Shown: positions 1 to 6,658 of the stretch, piece by piece
Layout of the letters: the number at the start of each line of letters is the position of its first letter
Position numbering within the stretch: the stretch's first letter is position 1
NCBI GenBank assembly: GCA_041628815.1
Contig: JBFKOL010000240.1
Location: 1 to 6,842, forward strand
DNA length: 6,842 bases
DNA from: JBFKOL01 sp041628815
Lineage (GTDB): Bacteria > Bacteroidota > Bacteroidia > Chitinophagales > Saprospiraceae
Direction of reading: 5' to 3'
Position numbers and translations under genes: made by a program
The notes under the pieces: model-generated
The model's database searches: none
Told to the model about the DNA's origin: nothing
The model's input: only the letters and a program-made list of their open reading frames with translations

Positions 1-541
1 CCGTAAAGTTTCCCTGCTCGTAAAAAGTGATGCTTCCATCTTCCAATTCTTCGAGGAGTTCCAGTTTGTATTCATCCCCTTTCCTTCTAAAATAGTCGAT
101 GGCATCTTTCTTTGACACTTCATGTCTTGTATAGCTATTCTTTTGCCTTGCTAACTCTAACATTTTCTCTTCAATCTTGGCAAACTCATCAGAAGACAGT
201 ACCGTGTCACCTGTATCAATATCGTAGTAAAAGCCATTTTCTATGGGTGGTCCGATTCCAAACTTGGTGCCGGGGTAAAGAGCTTCTATCGCTTCGGCCA
301 TCAAGTGAGCGGAGGAATGCCAGAACGTGGCTTTGCCTTCTTTATCGTTCCATGTGTACAATCGAAGCAATGCATCTTCATGGATGGGTCTTGTTGCATC
401 ACAAACGCTTCCATTGATGCTGGCCGATAAAACATTCCTGGCGAGGCCTTCGCTGATTGTACGAGCTATCTCGAGAGCTGAGATCCCTTCTTTGTAACTG
501 CGTTGTGTTCCATCAGGGAAGGTAATCTTGATCATTTCCAT
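1..541 (-). CDS. thrS: Threonyl-tRNA synthetase, N-terminal part (cut by window edge)
   Basis: This cytoplasmic enzyme charges tRNA-Thr with threonine using ATP. Only the first 180 codons are present; the family is about 640-650 residues long, so the catalytic core and anticodon-binding domain lie beyond base 1. Residues about 1-64 form the TGS domain (MEMIKITFPDG, LARNVLSASINGSV). From about residue 70 the second additional (editing) domain begins. It carries the zinc/editing HxxxH motif at H75 and H79 (FWHSSAHLMAEA) and the family signature GPPIENGFYYD at 98-107. The fragment ends in ITFYEQGNFT, just before the expected second editing motif (C/H of the CRGPH type). The start at 541 gives the usual TGS beginning; the ATG at 546 hits a stop after four codons, and residue 3 (535) is a minor alternative. 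There is no strong Shine-Dalgarno, only a purine/T-rich leader. It lies 67 bases behind the DUF1295 gene and may have its own promoter. Identification is secure. Confidence 0.97.
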   Translation of the reverse strand, partial: MEMIKITFPDGTQRSYKEGISALEIARTISEGLARNVLSASINGSVCDATRPIHEDALLRLYTWNDKEGKATFWHSSAHLMAEAIEALYPGTKFGIGPPIENGFYYDIDTGDTVLSSDEFAKIEEKMLELARQKNSYTRHEVSKKDAIDYFRRKGDEYKLELLEELEDGSITFYEQGNFT

Positions 542-561
542 TCCATTTAAAAAAGAAAGGC

Positions 562-569
562 CAAAGATA
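562..569 (-). promoter_or_regulatory. Possible Bacteroidota -7 box for thrS
   Basis: On the minus strand these bases read TATCTTTG, an exact match to the TAnnTTTG -7 consensus of the Bacteroidota housekeeping sigma factor. The box lies about 20 bases before the thrS ATG, which would give a short leader. No TTG -33 element is found at the usual 17-23 base spacing; the nearest TTG (583-585) is only 13 bases away. The box is therefore tentative, and thrS could instead be read through from upstream genes. Confidence 0.35.
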
Positions 570-575
570 GCAGGT

Positions 576-587
576 CATTGATCAATG
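576..587. repeat. Perfect 12-bp palindrome upstream of thrS
   Basis: CATTGATCAATG is its own reverse complement. It lies between the DUF1295 stop codon and the thrS start, immediately upstream of the possible -7 box, where a regulator could overlap the promoter. A 12-bp perfect palindrome is expected once or twice by chance in a window this size, so its role as an operator is only a suggestion. The symmetry does not extend to the flanking bases. Confidence 0.3.
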
Positions 588-608
588 TGCTCTACCATGC
601 ATTATAAT

Positions 609-1463
609 TTAATCCCGTTGAATTTTTGGCCAGAGGGCCGGGACATCCATCATTCTTTTTGCATAGGAGGGCCTGCTTTGCAACATCCTTGTGTCCTTCA
701 TGGGTATACTGATAAAAACGAACAGCAGGTGTATAGAGATTGGTCCCACTATTGTCCACCAGTAGGATGGATTGGCGCCTATTGCCAGCAAATACAATCC
801 CCACCAGACCAATATCTCACCAAGATAATTGGGATGACGCATGTACGCCCAAACGCCCTTGTCCAGTAATGCCTTCCCAGATGTACCCGCCTGGCGAAAA
901 TCGTACAGTTGCTGATCGGCAATGTGTTCAAGTGTTATCCCTACAGCCATCAGAAAAATTCCCGCGAGATCGATCCATCCTAAACCTTTGATAGGATCTG
1001 TGAATATGGCAATCATTCCTACACATCCGGCGTACACCAATATTGTTGGCAACATGTGAATACCGCTAAAACTCACCCACCAATAACTCTTTTTGTGCTG
1101 TTTGGCAAGGTCATCGTAACGCCAGTCCTGGTGTGAAAGCCCGGGCCATGTGCGCAAAAAGTTATAGGTCAGGCGAAGACCATAGATAAAGACAAGCCCC
1201 AACGTAATCTCAGCTCTAATACCCTCTTGTTCTCCGGCCCGGCACAATAGGTACAGGCCGGCTGCTATGACCATGGGTTGTACACTCCAGTAAGGGTCGT
1301 AATAGCTGGAATTTCCTGAAGACCGACTGAATCCAAAAATTACGAGGGTGGCAGCTAAATCTGCCACAAGAATTTTCCATGCAAGGTGCCACTGCGGAAG
1401 TAGAGTAAAAACGATTACCGCAACAGCCAGCGCCGCCAGGTAGGCAAACAACAGCCAGACCAT
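609..1463 (-). CDS. DUF1295 membrane protein (steroid 5-alpha-reductase/ICMT-like)
   Basis: This is a 284-residue polytopic inner-membrane protein of the DUF1295 family, related to steroid 5-alpha-reductases and isoprenylcysteine methyltransferases. The substrate is unknown. Hydrophobic stretches lie at about 3-22, 30-46, 62-75, 86-101, 135-155, 162-182, 217-230 and 236-254. Family marks are NSSYYDPYWS (51-60), LEHIADQQLYDFR (178-190), RHPNYLGE (209-216) with following Trp residues, and SRPSY (263-267) near the C-terminus. The RHPNYLGE region resembles the cofactor-binding part of the superfamily. The start was chosen at the ATG at 1463, which begins directly at the first membrane helix. A TTG at 1490 in the same frame would add nine residues (MIGRQKLNG) and start only 3 bases after the stop of the upstream DUF937 gene, so close co-transcription is likely either way. 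The family call is firm; the reaction is not predictable. Confidence 0.88.
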   Translation of the reverse strand: MVWLLFAYLAALAVAVIVFTLLPQWHLAWKILVADLAATLVIFGFSRSSGNSSYYDPYWSVQPMVIAAGLYLLCRAGEQEGIRAEITLGLVFIYGLRLTYNFLRTWPGLSHQDWRYDDLAKQHKKSYWWVSFSGIHMLPTILVYAGCVGMIAIFTDPIKGLGWIDLAGIFLMAVGITLEHIADQQLYDFRQAGTSGKALLDKGVWAYMRHPNYLGEILVWWGLYLLAIGANPSYWWTIVGPISIHLLFVFISIPMKDTRMLQSRPSYAKRMMDVPALWPKIQRD

Positions 1464-1493
1464 ACCGTTCAACTTTTGCCTACCGATCAAAGA

Positions 1494-2114
1494 TTAACGT
1501 TTTTTACTGAACAAATTTTTTAAAAGCTTGAATCCAAATCCAGCTGCTTCATCTGCAATGCTTCCGTCACCATCTCTATCGAGGAGTGAAGTGATGAGGC
1601 TCGGATTCTGCACCCTCGTATTGGATTGTGCCGCAGCTCCAGCCAATAACCCGCCAAGATCGGTAGGACTCATGCCCGTACTTCTTTTTTGTTTTCCCAA
1701 CATGCCGAGTACGATGGGTGCAAGTTTTACCAAAAGACTGGATGACTGGCCCTGGTTTAGTCCACTCATTTGCGAAAGAGCATCTACGGCACCGCCTTGC
1801 TTTTCACCAAGCAGGTGACCGAGAATGCCCGCTCCATTGGCTGCCTTAGTCTGATTGATTTTTGAGGTTCCGTTGATGTATCCGGTGAGATCATCGAAAA
1901 TGCTTCCGTCGTGATCCCTATCCAGGGCCGCTCCAAGTGCAGTGGCACCGTCGGTGTTTTTGGCATTTTTAGCCAATGCATTCATCAGAATTGAGATACC
2001 GCTTTCTACAGCTGTGGATGTTTTTTCCGTCTCTGCTCCACCGAGTTGGTTGGTTAGGGCGCCTATCATTTCGCCCGAAATCTGTGACTTCAATAAGTCA
2101 AATAAATCTGCCAT
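1494..2114 (-). CDS. DUF937 family protein with two Asp-rich loops
   Basis: This 206-residue protein has no signal peptide and belongs to DUF937 (YidB-like), a family of unknown function. It is mostly Gly/Ala/Leu-rich helical sequence, beginning MADLFDLLKSQISGEMIGAL. Family-like segments are GILGHLLGEKQGGAVDALS (96-114) and SSSLLVKLAPIVLGMLGKQ (124-142). Two similar acidic loops, LDRDHDGSIFDD (64-75) and LDRDGDGSIADE (178-189), have the Asp-x-Asp-x-Asp-Gly-Ser spacing of calcium-binding EF-hand or dockerin loops, but neither has an acidic residue at the canonical loop position 12. The C-terminus is basic (NLFSKKR). The gene is the first of a probable minus-strand unit with the DUF1295 gene, whose coding sequence follows in the same frame after a single TAA. 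It is divergent from the glucosaminidase gene across an 89-base gap. The family is recognised; a role cannot be assigned. Confidence 0.85.
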   Translation of the reverse strand: MADLFDLLKSQISGEMIGALTNQLGGAETEKTSTAVESGISILMNALAKNAKNTDGATALGAALDRDHDGSIFDDLTGYINGTSKINQTKAANGAGILGHLLGEKQGGAVDALSQMSGLNQGQSSSLLVKLAPIVLGMLGKQKRSTGMSPTDLGGLLAGAAAQSNTRVQNPSLITSLLDRDGDGSIADEAAGFGFKLLKNLFSKKR

Positions 2115-2166
2115 TGTATTAATCTTTTTTATAAATCAATGAATATCTGAAAAATGGTATGGTGTT

Positions 2167-2174
2167 TGTCTTTG
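2167..2174 (+). promoter_or_regulatory. Weak -7-like box before the glucosaminidase gene
   Basis: TGTCTTTG differs from the Bacteroidota TAnnTTTG -7 consensus at one position and lies 29 bases before the ATG at 2204. No clear TTG -33 element is present at the right distance. If real, transcription would begin after the in-frame ATG at 2159, supporting the start at 2204. The rest of the divergent gap (2115-2203) is AT-rich; I saw no convincing promoter for the DUF937 gene in it. Confidence 0.2.
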
Positions 2175-2203
2175 TACAGTATGTCCCAACCAAACTTGAG
2201 CAC

Positions 2204-3109
2204 ATGCAGAAGACAGTTAAAACCAATCTTTTTCTTTTCTCATTTCTTATGACGCAAGTTTTGGCCTTAAGTAATGATGCTACCCTGCAATATATTGAGA
2301 AATATAAAACCATTGCGATTTCAGAAATGCAAAGAACAGGTATTCCTGCCAGTATCAAACTGGCCCAGGGAATACTCGAGTCCAACAGCGGGCAAAGCAC
2401 CCTTGCCAGGCAGTCCAACAACCACTTCGGGATTAAATGTGGCGATGACTGGGATGGTGAGGTCGTTTACAGACACGATGACGACTACCACAATGGATTA
2501 CTGGTGAAAAGTTGTTTTCGATCATACGATGATCCCTATGAATCCTACATTGCCCATTCGGATTTTTTATCCAACCCTTACTCCCGGCGCTACAAATTCC
2601 TTTTCAACCTCGAGCAGACCGATTACAGGGCATGGGCACATGGCCTGAAAAAATCCGGATATGCCACAGACCAAAAATATCCCGAAAAATTGATTCGCAT
2701 CATTGAAAACTATCAGTTGTATCAATTCGATGAGGAAGCCATCTATTACGGACCTCCCACGGATCCACTAGTCTCCATCCCCGTTGATAGGGAGGAAGAC
2801 GCCAGCCATGAAAAAAGTACTCCGCGACGAAATACCCCAGATACTCGCACGAGCAGAAGAAGTATTCGTTCTTCTATCCATTTGGTGAAGCGCGGTGAAA
2901 ATATGTCCGAGATAGCATCTCTTCATCGCATGGATCCCCGCACCCTATATTTTCAGAACCGACTCCCATATGGTGCCACACCAGCCGTTGGCGAAACACT
3001 TGTTACTGACCGCTATCTTCAATTCAAGAAGAGGCCAAAGATCGAAACCAAAGACAGGTCCAGGTCATCGTTTTTATTCGAGGAGACGATCGTCATATCT
3101 TCGGAGTAA
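2204..3109 (+). CDS. Secreted glucosaminidase (GH73/FlgJ-like) with C-terminal LysM domain
   Basis: This 301-residue exported peptidoglycan hydrolase is predicted to cut N-acetylglucosaminyl linkages in the cell wall during growth or division. Residues 1-23 look like a signal peptide (basic MQKTVK, hydrophobic LFLFSFL, possible cleavage near VLALS). Residues about 26-175 form the glucosaminidase domain: IKLAQGILESNSGQSTLA holds the likely catalytic Glu at 59, followed by SNNHFGIKC (71-79), HSDFL (118-122) and YRAWAHGLKKSGYAT (141-155). Cys79 and Cys104 could form a disulfide in the periplasm. A charged, low-complexity linker (about 190-224) leads to one LysM-like domain (225-270: HLVKRGENMSEIA, LYFQNRL, GETLV), which would bind glycan. 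The ATG at 2159 is in frame but would put 15 extra residues before the signal peptide, so 2204 is preferred. The stop is 11 bases before the barrel gene, suggesting co-transcription. This architecture is common in Bacteroidota; the precise bond specificity is inferred. Confidence 0.9.
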   Translation: MQKTVKTNLFLFSFLMTQVLALSNDATLQYIEKYKTIAISEMQRTGIPASIKLAQGILESNSGQSTLARQSNNHFGIKCGDDWDGEVVYRHDDDYHNGLLVKSCFRSYDDPYESYIAHSDFLSNPYSRRYKFLFNLEQTDYRAWAHGLKKSGYATDQKYPEKLIRIIENYQLYQFDEEAIYYGPPTDPLVSIPVDREEDASHEKSTPRRNTPDTRTSRRSIRSSIHLVKRGENMSEIASLHRMDPRTLYFQNRLPYGATPAVGETLVTDRYLQFKKRPKIETKDRSRSSFLFEETIVISSE

Positions 3110-3120
3110 AATCCATCTTT

Positions 3121-3840
3121 ATGCGACTAAAATCGGGCCTTATCGGTGTCCTTTGTTTTTTCACTGCGATGTCATTGTCTATTTCACTCCACGGACAGGG
3201 TACCGTCTTCGGTCCCAAAGGCGGCGGCGTACTGGGCCTGCAGTCCTGGAACGGATTTGAGCGCGACCCATTGTTGGCCTGGCACGGAGCGATTTATCTC
3301 GAAAACTTCCAGGAGGATGCAAAGGGTACCGTCTTCGCAGAACTTGGTTACCACGTAAGGGGGAGCAGCGAAAATGTCTTTTTCTTTACCGGCGGTGGTA
3401 CGGGATTCAGATCTCGAGAGGATTTCAGGTTTAATAACCTGGCACTCTTACTCGGTGCCAAGAGATATCTCAACACCTCTTCTGCTCCTACTCCCTACTT
3501 TAGTTTCGGCGTACGTATGGATTATACGCTATCTACCAACCTGCAGAAATACGAGACCTATGCAGGCTACTTTCCTATAGAGGCTTTTGTCAATAAATTC
3601 AATTATGGAGGGTCGGTTTCCTTTGGATATGTTTTTCCATTCAGTGAGTTAGTTGGTGGTTTTATAGAGGCTTCTTTCCATCCGGACTTCTCGAGACAAT
3701 ATGAACAGCCCGGCGGCACTTCGATCATTAGTCCGTTGACCGGACGGTCATTCGTGTTGCGAGAACAACAAATTAGAAACCTGACTTTTGAAATCAGTAT
3801 TGGGCTAAGATTAATCCACAAAGTAATTTACCTGGACTGA
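3121..3840 (+). CDS. Predicted outer-membrane beta-barrel protein, family not recognised
   Basis: This 239-residue protein has a clear signal peptide (MRLKSGLIGVLCFF..., cleavage probably around HGQ, residues 24-26). The mature part is rich in Gly and aromatic residues and made of alternating amphipathic stretches: AWHGAIYLENF, GTVFAELGYHV, ENVFFFTGGG, LALLLGAKRYL, YFSFGVRMDYTL, GSVSFGYVFPF, GGFIEASFHP. It ends with a likely closing strand (LTFEISIGLRLI) about ten residues before the C-terminus. This pattern suits a small barrel of roughly 8-10 strands in the outer membrane, like the many OMP_b-brl-type proteins of Bacteroidota. There is no TonB plug, no lipobox and no recognisable enzymatic motif. 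It follows the cell-wall hydrolase gene by 11 bases, so a shared envelope role is plausible. A purine run (CGGAGTAAAA) lies somewhat far (about 10-15 bases) before the ATG. No specific function is assigned. Confidence 0.75.
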   Translation: MRLKSGLIGVLCFFTAMSLSISLHGQGTVFGPKGGGVLGLQSWNGFERDPLLAWHGAIYLENFQEDAKGTVFAELGYHVRGSSENVFFFTGGGTGFRSREDFRFNNLALLLGAKRYLNTSSAPTPYFSFGVRMDYTLSTNLQKYETYAGYFPIEAFVNKFNYGGSVSFGYVFPFSELVGGFIEASFHPDFSRQYEQPGGTSIISPLTGRSFVLREQQIRNLTFEISIGLRLIHKVIYLD

Positions 3841-3890
3841 CACCTGTCAAGACGAATTCTATAACCTCTGGGCAAGACGTTACCCGCAGA

Positions 3891-4637
3891 TCAGGATTCA
3901 GACCCCATGGCAGCACCGATATAGGCTCTGTTCAACCTTGCGATGTTGTCGATTGAGATTCCAACGGGGCAATTGGCTTCACACGCCGCGATATTGGAGC
4001 AAAATCCAAATCCTTCTTTATCCATTTGAGCGACCATAGATTGGACACGCCTGGGTTGTTCTACCTGACCCTGTGGCAGGAGACCCAAATGGGAGGCTTT
4101 AGCTGCCGTAAAGAGCATGGCCGAGCCATTAGGACAGGCCGCAACACAAGCTCCGCAACCAATGCATGTCGCAGCGTCGAAAGCCGCACCCGCACGATCT
4201 TTCTCAATCGGAATGGCATTGCCGTCGGGGGCTTGACCGGTATTGACACTGATGTATCCTCCTGCCTGAATGATCCTGTCGAAAGCTGAGCGATCCACAA
4301 CGAGGTCCTTAATCACCGGAAAAGCTTTGGCTCTGAAAGGTTCTATATATATAGTGTCCCCATCTTTGAAAACACGCATGTGAAGCTGACACGCGGTGGT
4401 CTCTTTCTTGGGCCCATGTGGCTGACCGTTGATCACCATAGAGCAGGTCCCGCAGATACCTTCTCTGCAATCGTGTTCAAATGCAACCGGTTCTTCCTTC
4501 TTACTGATTAGGTCTTCATTAAGTACATCGAGCATTTCGAGAAAGGACATGTGTTCGCTGGCCTCTACGGTATAGCTTTTAAAACTTCCCTTATCCTGCC
4601 TGTTTTTTTGTCGCCAGATTTTGAGATTGATTATCAT
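3891..4637 (-). CDS. sdhB: Succinate dehydrogenase/fumarate reductase iron-sulfur subunit
   Basis: This 248-residue electron-transfer subunit passes electrons from the FAD of SdhA through three iron-sulfur clusters to the quinone site at the membrane anchor. The N-terminal ferredoxin fold has the [2Fe-2S] ligands C57, C62, C65 (CREGICGTC) and C83. The C-terminal domain has C158, C161, C164 and C168 (CIGCGACVAACP), C213, C219 and C223 (CSNIAACEANCP). By family assignment C158/C161/C164/C223 hold [4Fe-4S] and C168/C213/C219 hold [3Fe-4S]. All ligands are intact. The segment GSAMLFTAAKASHLGLLPQG (171-190) between cysteine groups is typical of the class B enzymes of Bacteroidota and relatives. 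The ATG at 4637 is 26 bases after the sdhA stop and begins the expected MIINLKIWRQ strand; there is no obvious Shine-Dalgarno. The gene is the last of the unit, convergent with the barrel gene 50 bases away. Operation as dehydrogenase or reductase cannot be told from sequence. Confidence 0.97.
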   Translation of the reverse strand: MIINLKIWRQKNRQDKGSFKSYTVEASEHMSFLEMLDVLNEDLISKKEEPVAFEHDCREGICGTCSMVINGQPHGPKKETTACQLHMRVFKDGDTIYIEPFRAKAFPVIKDLVVDRSAFDRIIQAGGYISVNTGQAPDGNAIPIEKDRAGAAFDAATCIGCGACVAACPNGSAMLFTAAKASHLGLLPQGQVEQPRRVQSMVAQMDKEGFGFCSNIAACEANCPVGISIDNIARLNRAYIGAAMGSES

Positions 4638-4663
4638 GAAGATCAGATTTCAATTTTATGGAT

Positions 4664-6658
4664 CTATTTGTAGCTTCTCGTTTTCAATTCAACATTCTCA
4701 AATGTCAATTGTTCCTTATGCAGCTTATGGTTTCCATCATCGGACCATTGCCATGCAGAGACATAGGTGTAGTTTTTGTCATCCCTCAATGCTTCACCTT
4801 CTTTTGTCTGGTATTCTTCTCTGAAGTGTCCTCCGCATGATTCATTTCTATCCAGGGCATCTTCCATCATCAGTTCTCCCAATTCCATAAAATCGGCCAC
4901 GCGCAGTGCTTTTTCCAATTCGGGATTGTAGTCGTCAGGATTGCCGGGTACGAAGACGTCCCTGTAAAACTCTTCTCGAAGTTCACGGATCTTTTCTTTG
5001 CCTGTCTTGAGACCTTCTGCATTGCGCGACATTCCGCAATATTCCCATACCAGTTTACCAAGTTCACGGTGGAAACTTTCTACGGATTTGCTACCCCTAT
5101 TGTTCATAAAGGAATCGATGCGTTTTCTTACATCTTTTTCCACCTCATCGAAGGCTCTTTCCTCTGTAGAAATGGAAGGGGTTCTGATTTCATCGGAAAG
5201 AAATTGACCAATGGTATATGGGATGACAAAATAACCATCGGCAAGTCCTTGCATTAGAGCGGATGCTCCAAGCCTGTTTGCTCCATGATCTGAGAAGTTA
5301 CATTCCCCAAGGGCAAAAAGTCCTGGTACGTTCGTTTCAAGGTTATAATCCACCCAAAGACCTCCCATGGTGTAGTGTACGGCAGGATAGATTTTCATTG
5401 GCATCTTGTACGGATTCTCTCCGGTTATCTTTTCGTACATCTCAAACAGGTTGCCGTACTTCTGTTCGATCGCTTTTTCTCCAAGCGAGATGATCTGTTC
5501 GGGTGAGGCTTCAATGCCCTTGGAATGAGCCGATGCCTTTCCATATCGCTGTATGGCCGCCGCAAAATCGAGGTAGACAGCGAGCCCCGTTGGCGCAACC
5601 CCTTTTCCGTTGTCACATTCAATCTTAGCTGCTCTTGATGCTACGTCTCTCGGTACAAGATTTCCAAAGGCGGGGTAGCGTCTCTCGAGGTAATAGTCCC
5701 TGTCGGCTTCGGGAATGTCAAGGCCCGTTTTGCGGCCTTCTCGAATGGCTTTGGCGTCCTCAGGGCTTTTAGGCACCCATACGCGACCATCATTCCTCAA
5801 CGATTCGGACATTAAGGTGAGCTTTGACTGGTATTCCCCTGATACCGGTATACAGGTAGGGTGTATTTGGGTGAAACAGGGATTGGCCATCAGCGCACCT
5901 CGCTTTACTGCCCGCCATGCGGCAGTAACATTACATCCCATGGCATTTGTGGAAAGATAATAGACGTTCCCATATCCACCGGTTGCCAGTACCACACAAT
6001 GGGCTGCAAACCGCTCAAGCTTGCCCGTCAAGAGATTTCTTGCTATGATGCCGCGGGCTTTTCCGTCAATAAGGACCAGGTCGAGCATTTCGTGCCGGTT
6101 GTACATCTGTACAGAACCGGCAGAAATCTGTCTGGACAACGCCTGGTAGGCCCCTATCAGCAATTGCTGTCCAGTCTGGCCGCGCGCATAAAAGGTTCGT
6201 GACACCTGCACGCCCCCGAATGACCTGTTGGCCAAAAGCCCTCCATATTCACGGGCAAATGGGACACCTTGCGCAACACACTGATCGATGATGTCAACAC
6301 TCACTTCCGCAAGACGGTGTACATTGGCCTCCCTTGACCTGTAATCGCCTCCCTTGATTGTATCGTAAAACAACCGGTATATGCTGTCACCGTCATTTTG
6401 GTAGTTTTTGGCAGCGTTAATGCCTCCCTGCGCGGCAATACTGTGGGCCCGGCGTGGACTGTCGTGAAAGGTAAAACACTTCACCTTGTAGCCAAGTTCT
6501 CCAAGACTCGCCGCCGCAGAAGCCCCTGCAAGACCCGTACCTACGACGATAATTTCTATTCTTCTCTTATTGTTGGGTGCCACAAGATCCATGGTAGAAC
6601 GGTAGTTGATCCACTTTTCTGCAAGGGCCCCTTTAGGTATTTTAGCATCCATTTTCAT
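4664..6658 (-). CDS. sdhA: Succinate dehydrogenase/fumarate reductase flavoprotein subunit
   Basis: This 664-residue catalytic subunit interconverts succinate and fumarate with covalently bound FAD at the inner face of the cytoplasmic membrane (TCA cycle/respiratory complex II). Numbered from the ATG at 6658, it shows the dinucleotide motif VVGTGLAGASAA (38-49), the flavin-linking His72 in RRAHSIAAQGG, Arg288 in SESLRNDG, the likely catalytic Arg337 in VPRDVASR, His428 in VHYTMGG and Arg462 in HGANRLGASAL. These match the substrate and FAD residues of FrdA/SdhA. The C-terminal SCGGHFREEYQT segment is typical of the Bacteroidota/class B type. Length is normal. The start at 6658 (MKMDAKIPKG) fits family N-termini; 6652 is an alternative. 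Oddly, there is no upstream stop: the frame continues into malic enzyme sequence to the window edge, so translation as written could yield a fusion. No sdhC precedes it. No real ribosome-binding site can be recognised, because the upstream bases code for malic enzyme. sdhB follows after 26 bases. Confidence 0.95.
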   Translation of the reverse strand: MKMDAKIPKGALAEKWINYRSTMDLVAPNNKRRIEIIVVGTGLAGASAAASLGELGYKVKCFTFHDSPRRAHSIAAQGGINAAKNYQNDGDSIYRLFYDTIKGGDYRSREANVHRLAEVSVDIIDQCVAQGVPFAREYGGLLANRSFGGVQVSRTFYARGQTGQQLLIGAYQALSRQISAGSVQMYNRHEMLDLVLIDGKARGIIARNLLTGKLERFAAHCVVLATGGYGNVYYLSTNAMGCNVTAAWRAVKRGALMANPCFTQIHPTCIPVSGEYQSKLTLMSESLRNDGRVWVPKSPEDAKAIREGRKTGLDIPEADRDYYLERRYPAFGNLVPRDVASRAAKIECDNGKGVAPTGLAVYLDFAAAIQRYGKASAHSKGIEASPEQIISLGEKAIEQKYGNLFEMYEKITGENPYKMPMKIYPAVHYTMGGLWVDYNLETNVPGLFALGECNFSDHGANRLGASALMQGLADGYFVIPYTIGQFLSDEIRTPSISTEERAFDEVEKDVRKRIDSFMNNRGSKSVESFHRELGKLVWEYCGMSRNAEGLKTGKEKIRELREEFYRDVFVPGNPDDYNPELEKALRVADFMELGELMMEDALDRNESCGGHFREEYQTKEGEALRDDKNYTYVSAWQWSDDGNHKLHKEQLTFENVELKTRSYK

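Noticed and set aside
112..417. Open frames on the plus strand opposite thrS, and similar ones opposite DUF1295, DUF937, sdhB and sdhA.
   Set aside because: They are antisense to securely identified genes and have compositions unlike real proteins, with no motifs or start signals.
2159..2203. An upstream in-frame ATG at 2159 for the glucosaminidase gene.
   Set aside because: It would place 15 residues, MVFVFVQYVPTKLEH, ahead of a standard signal peptide, and the only promoter-like box lies downstream of it.
3198..3337. A 14-base direct repeat, GGGTACCGTCTTCG, at 3198-3211 and 3324-3337 inside the barrel gene.
   Set aside because: Both copies are in the same frame and encode Gly-Thr-Val-Phe within separate strands. 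There are only two short copies and no further array, so it is best taken as coding coincidence.
3838..3890. Possible terminator hairpins in the convergent gap between the barrel gene and sdhB (TGACA-CC-TGTCA at 3838-3849; TCTG/CAGA arms at 3867-3890).
   Set aside because: The first has a two-base loop and the second a bulged, weak stem. Neither is followed by a T run on either strand, so I do not call a terminator.
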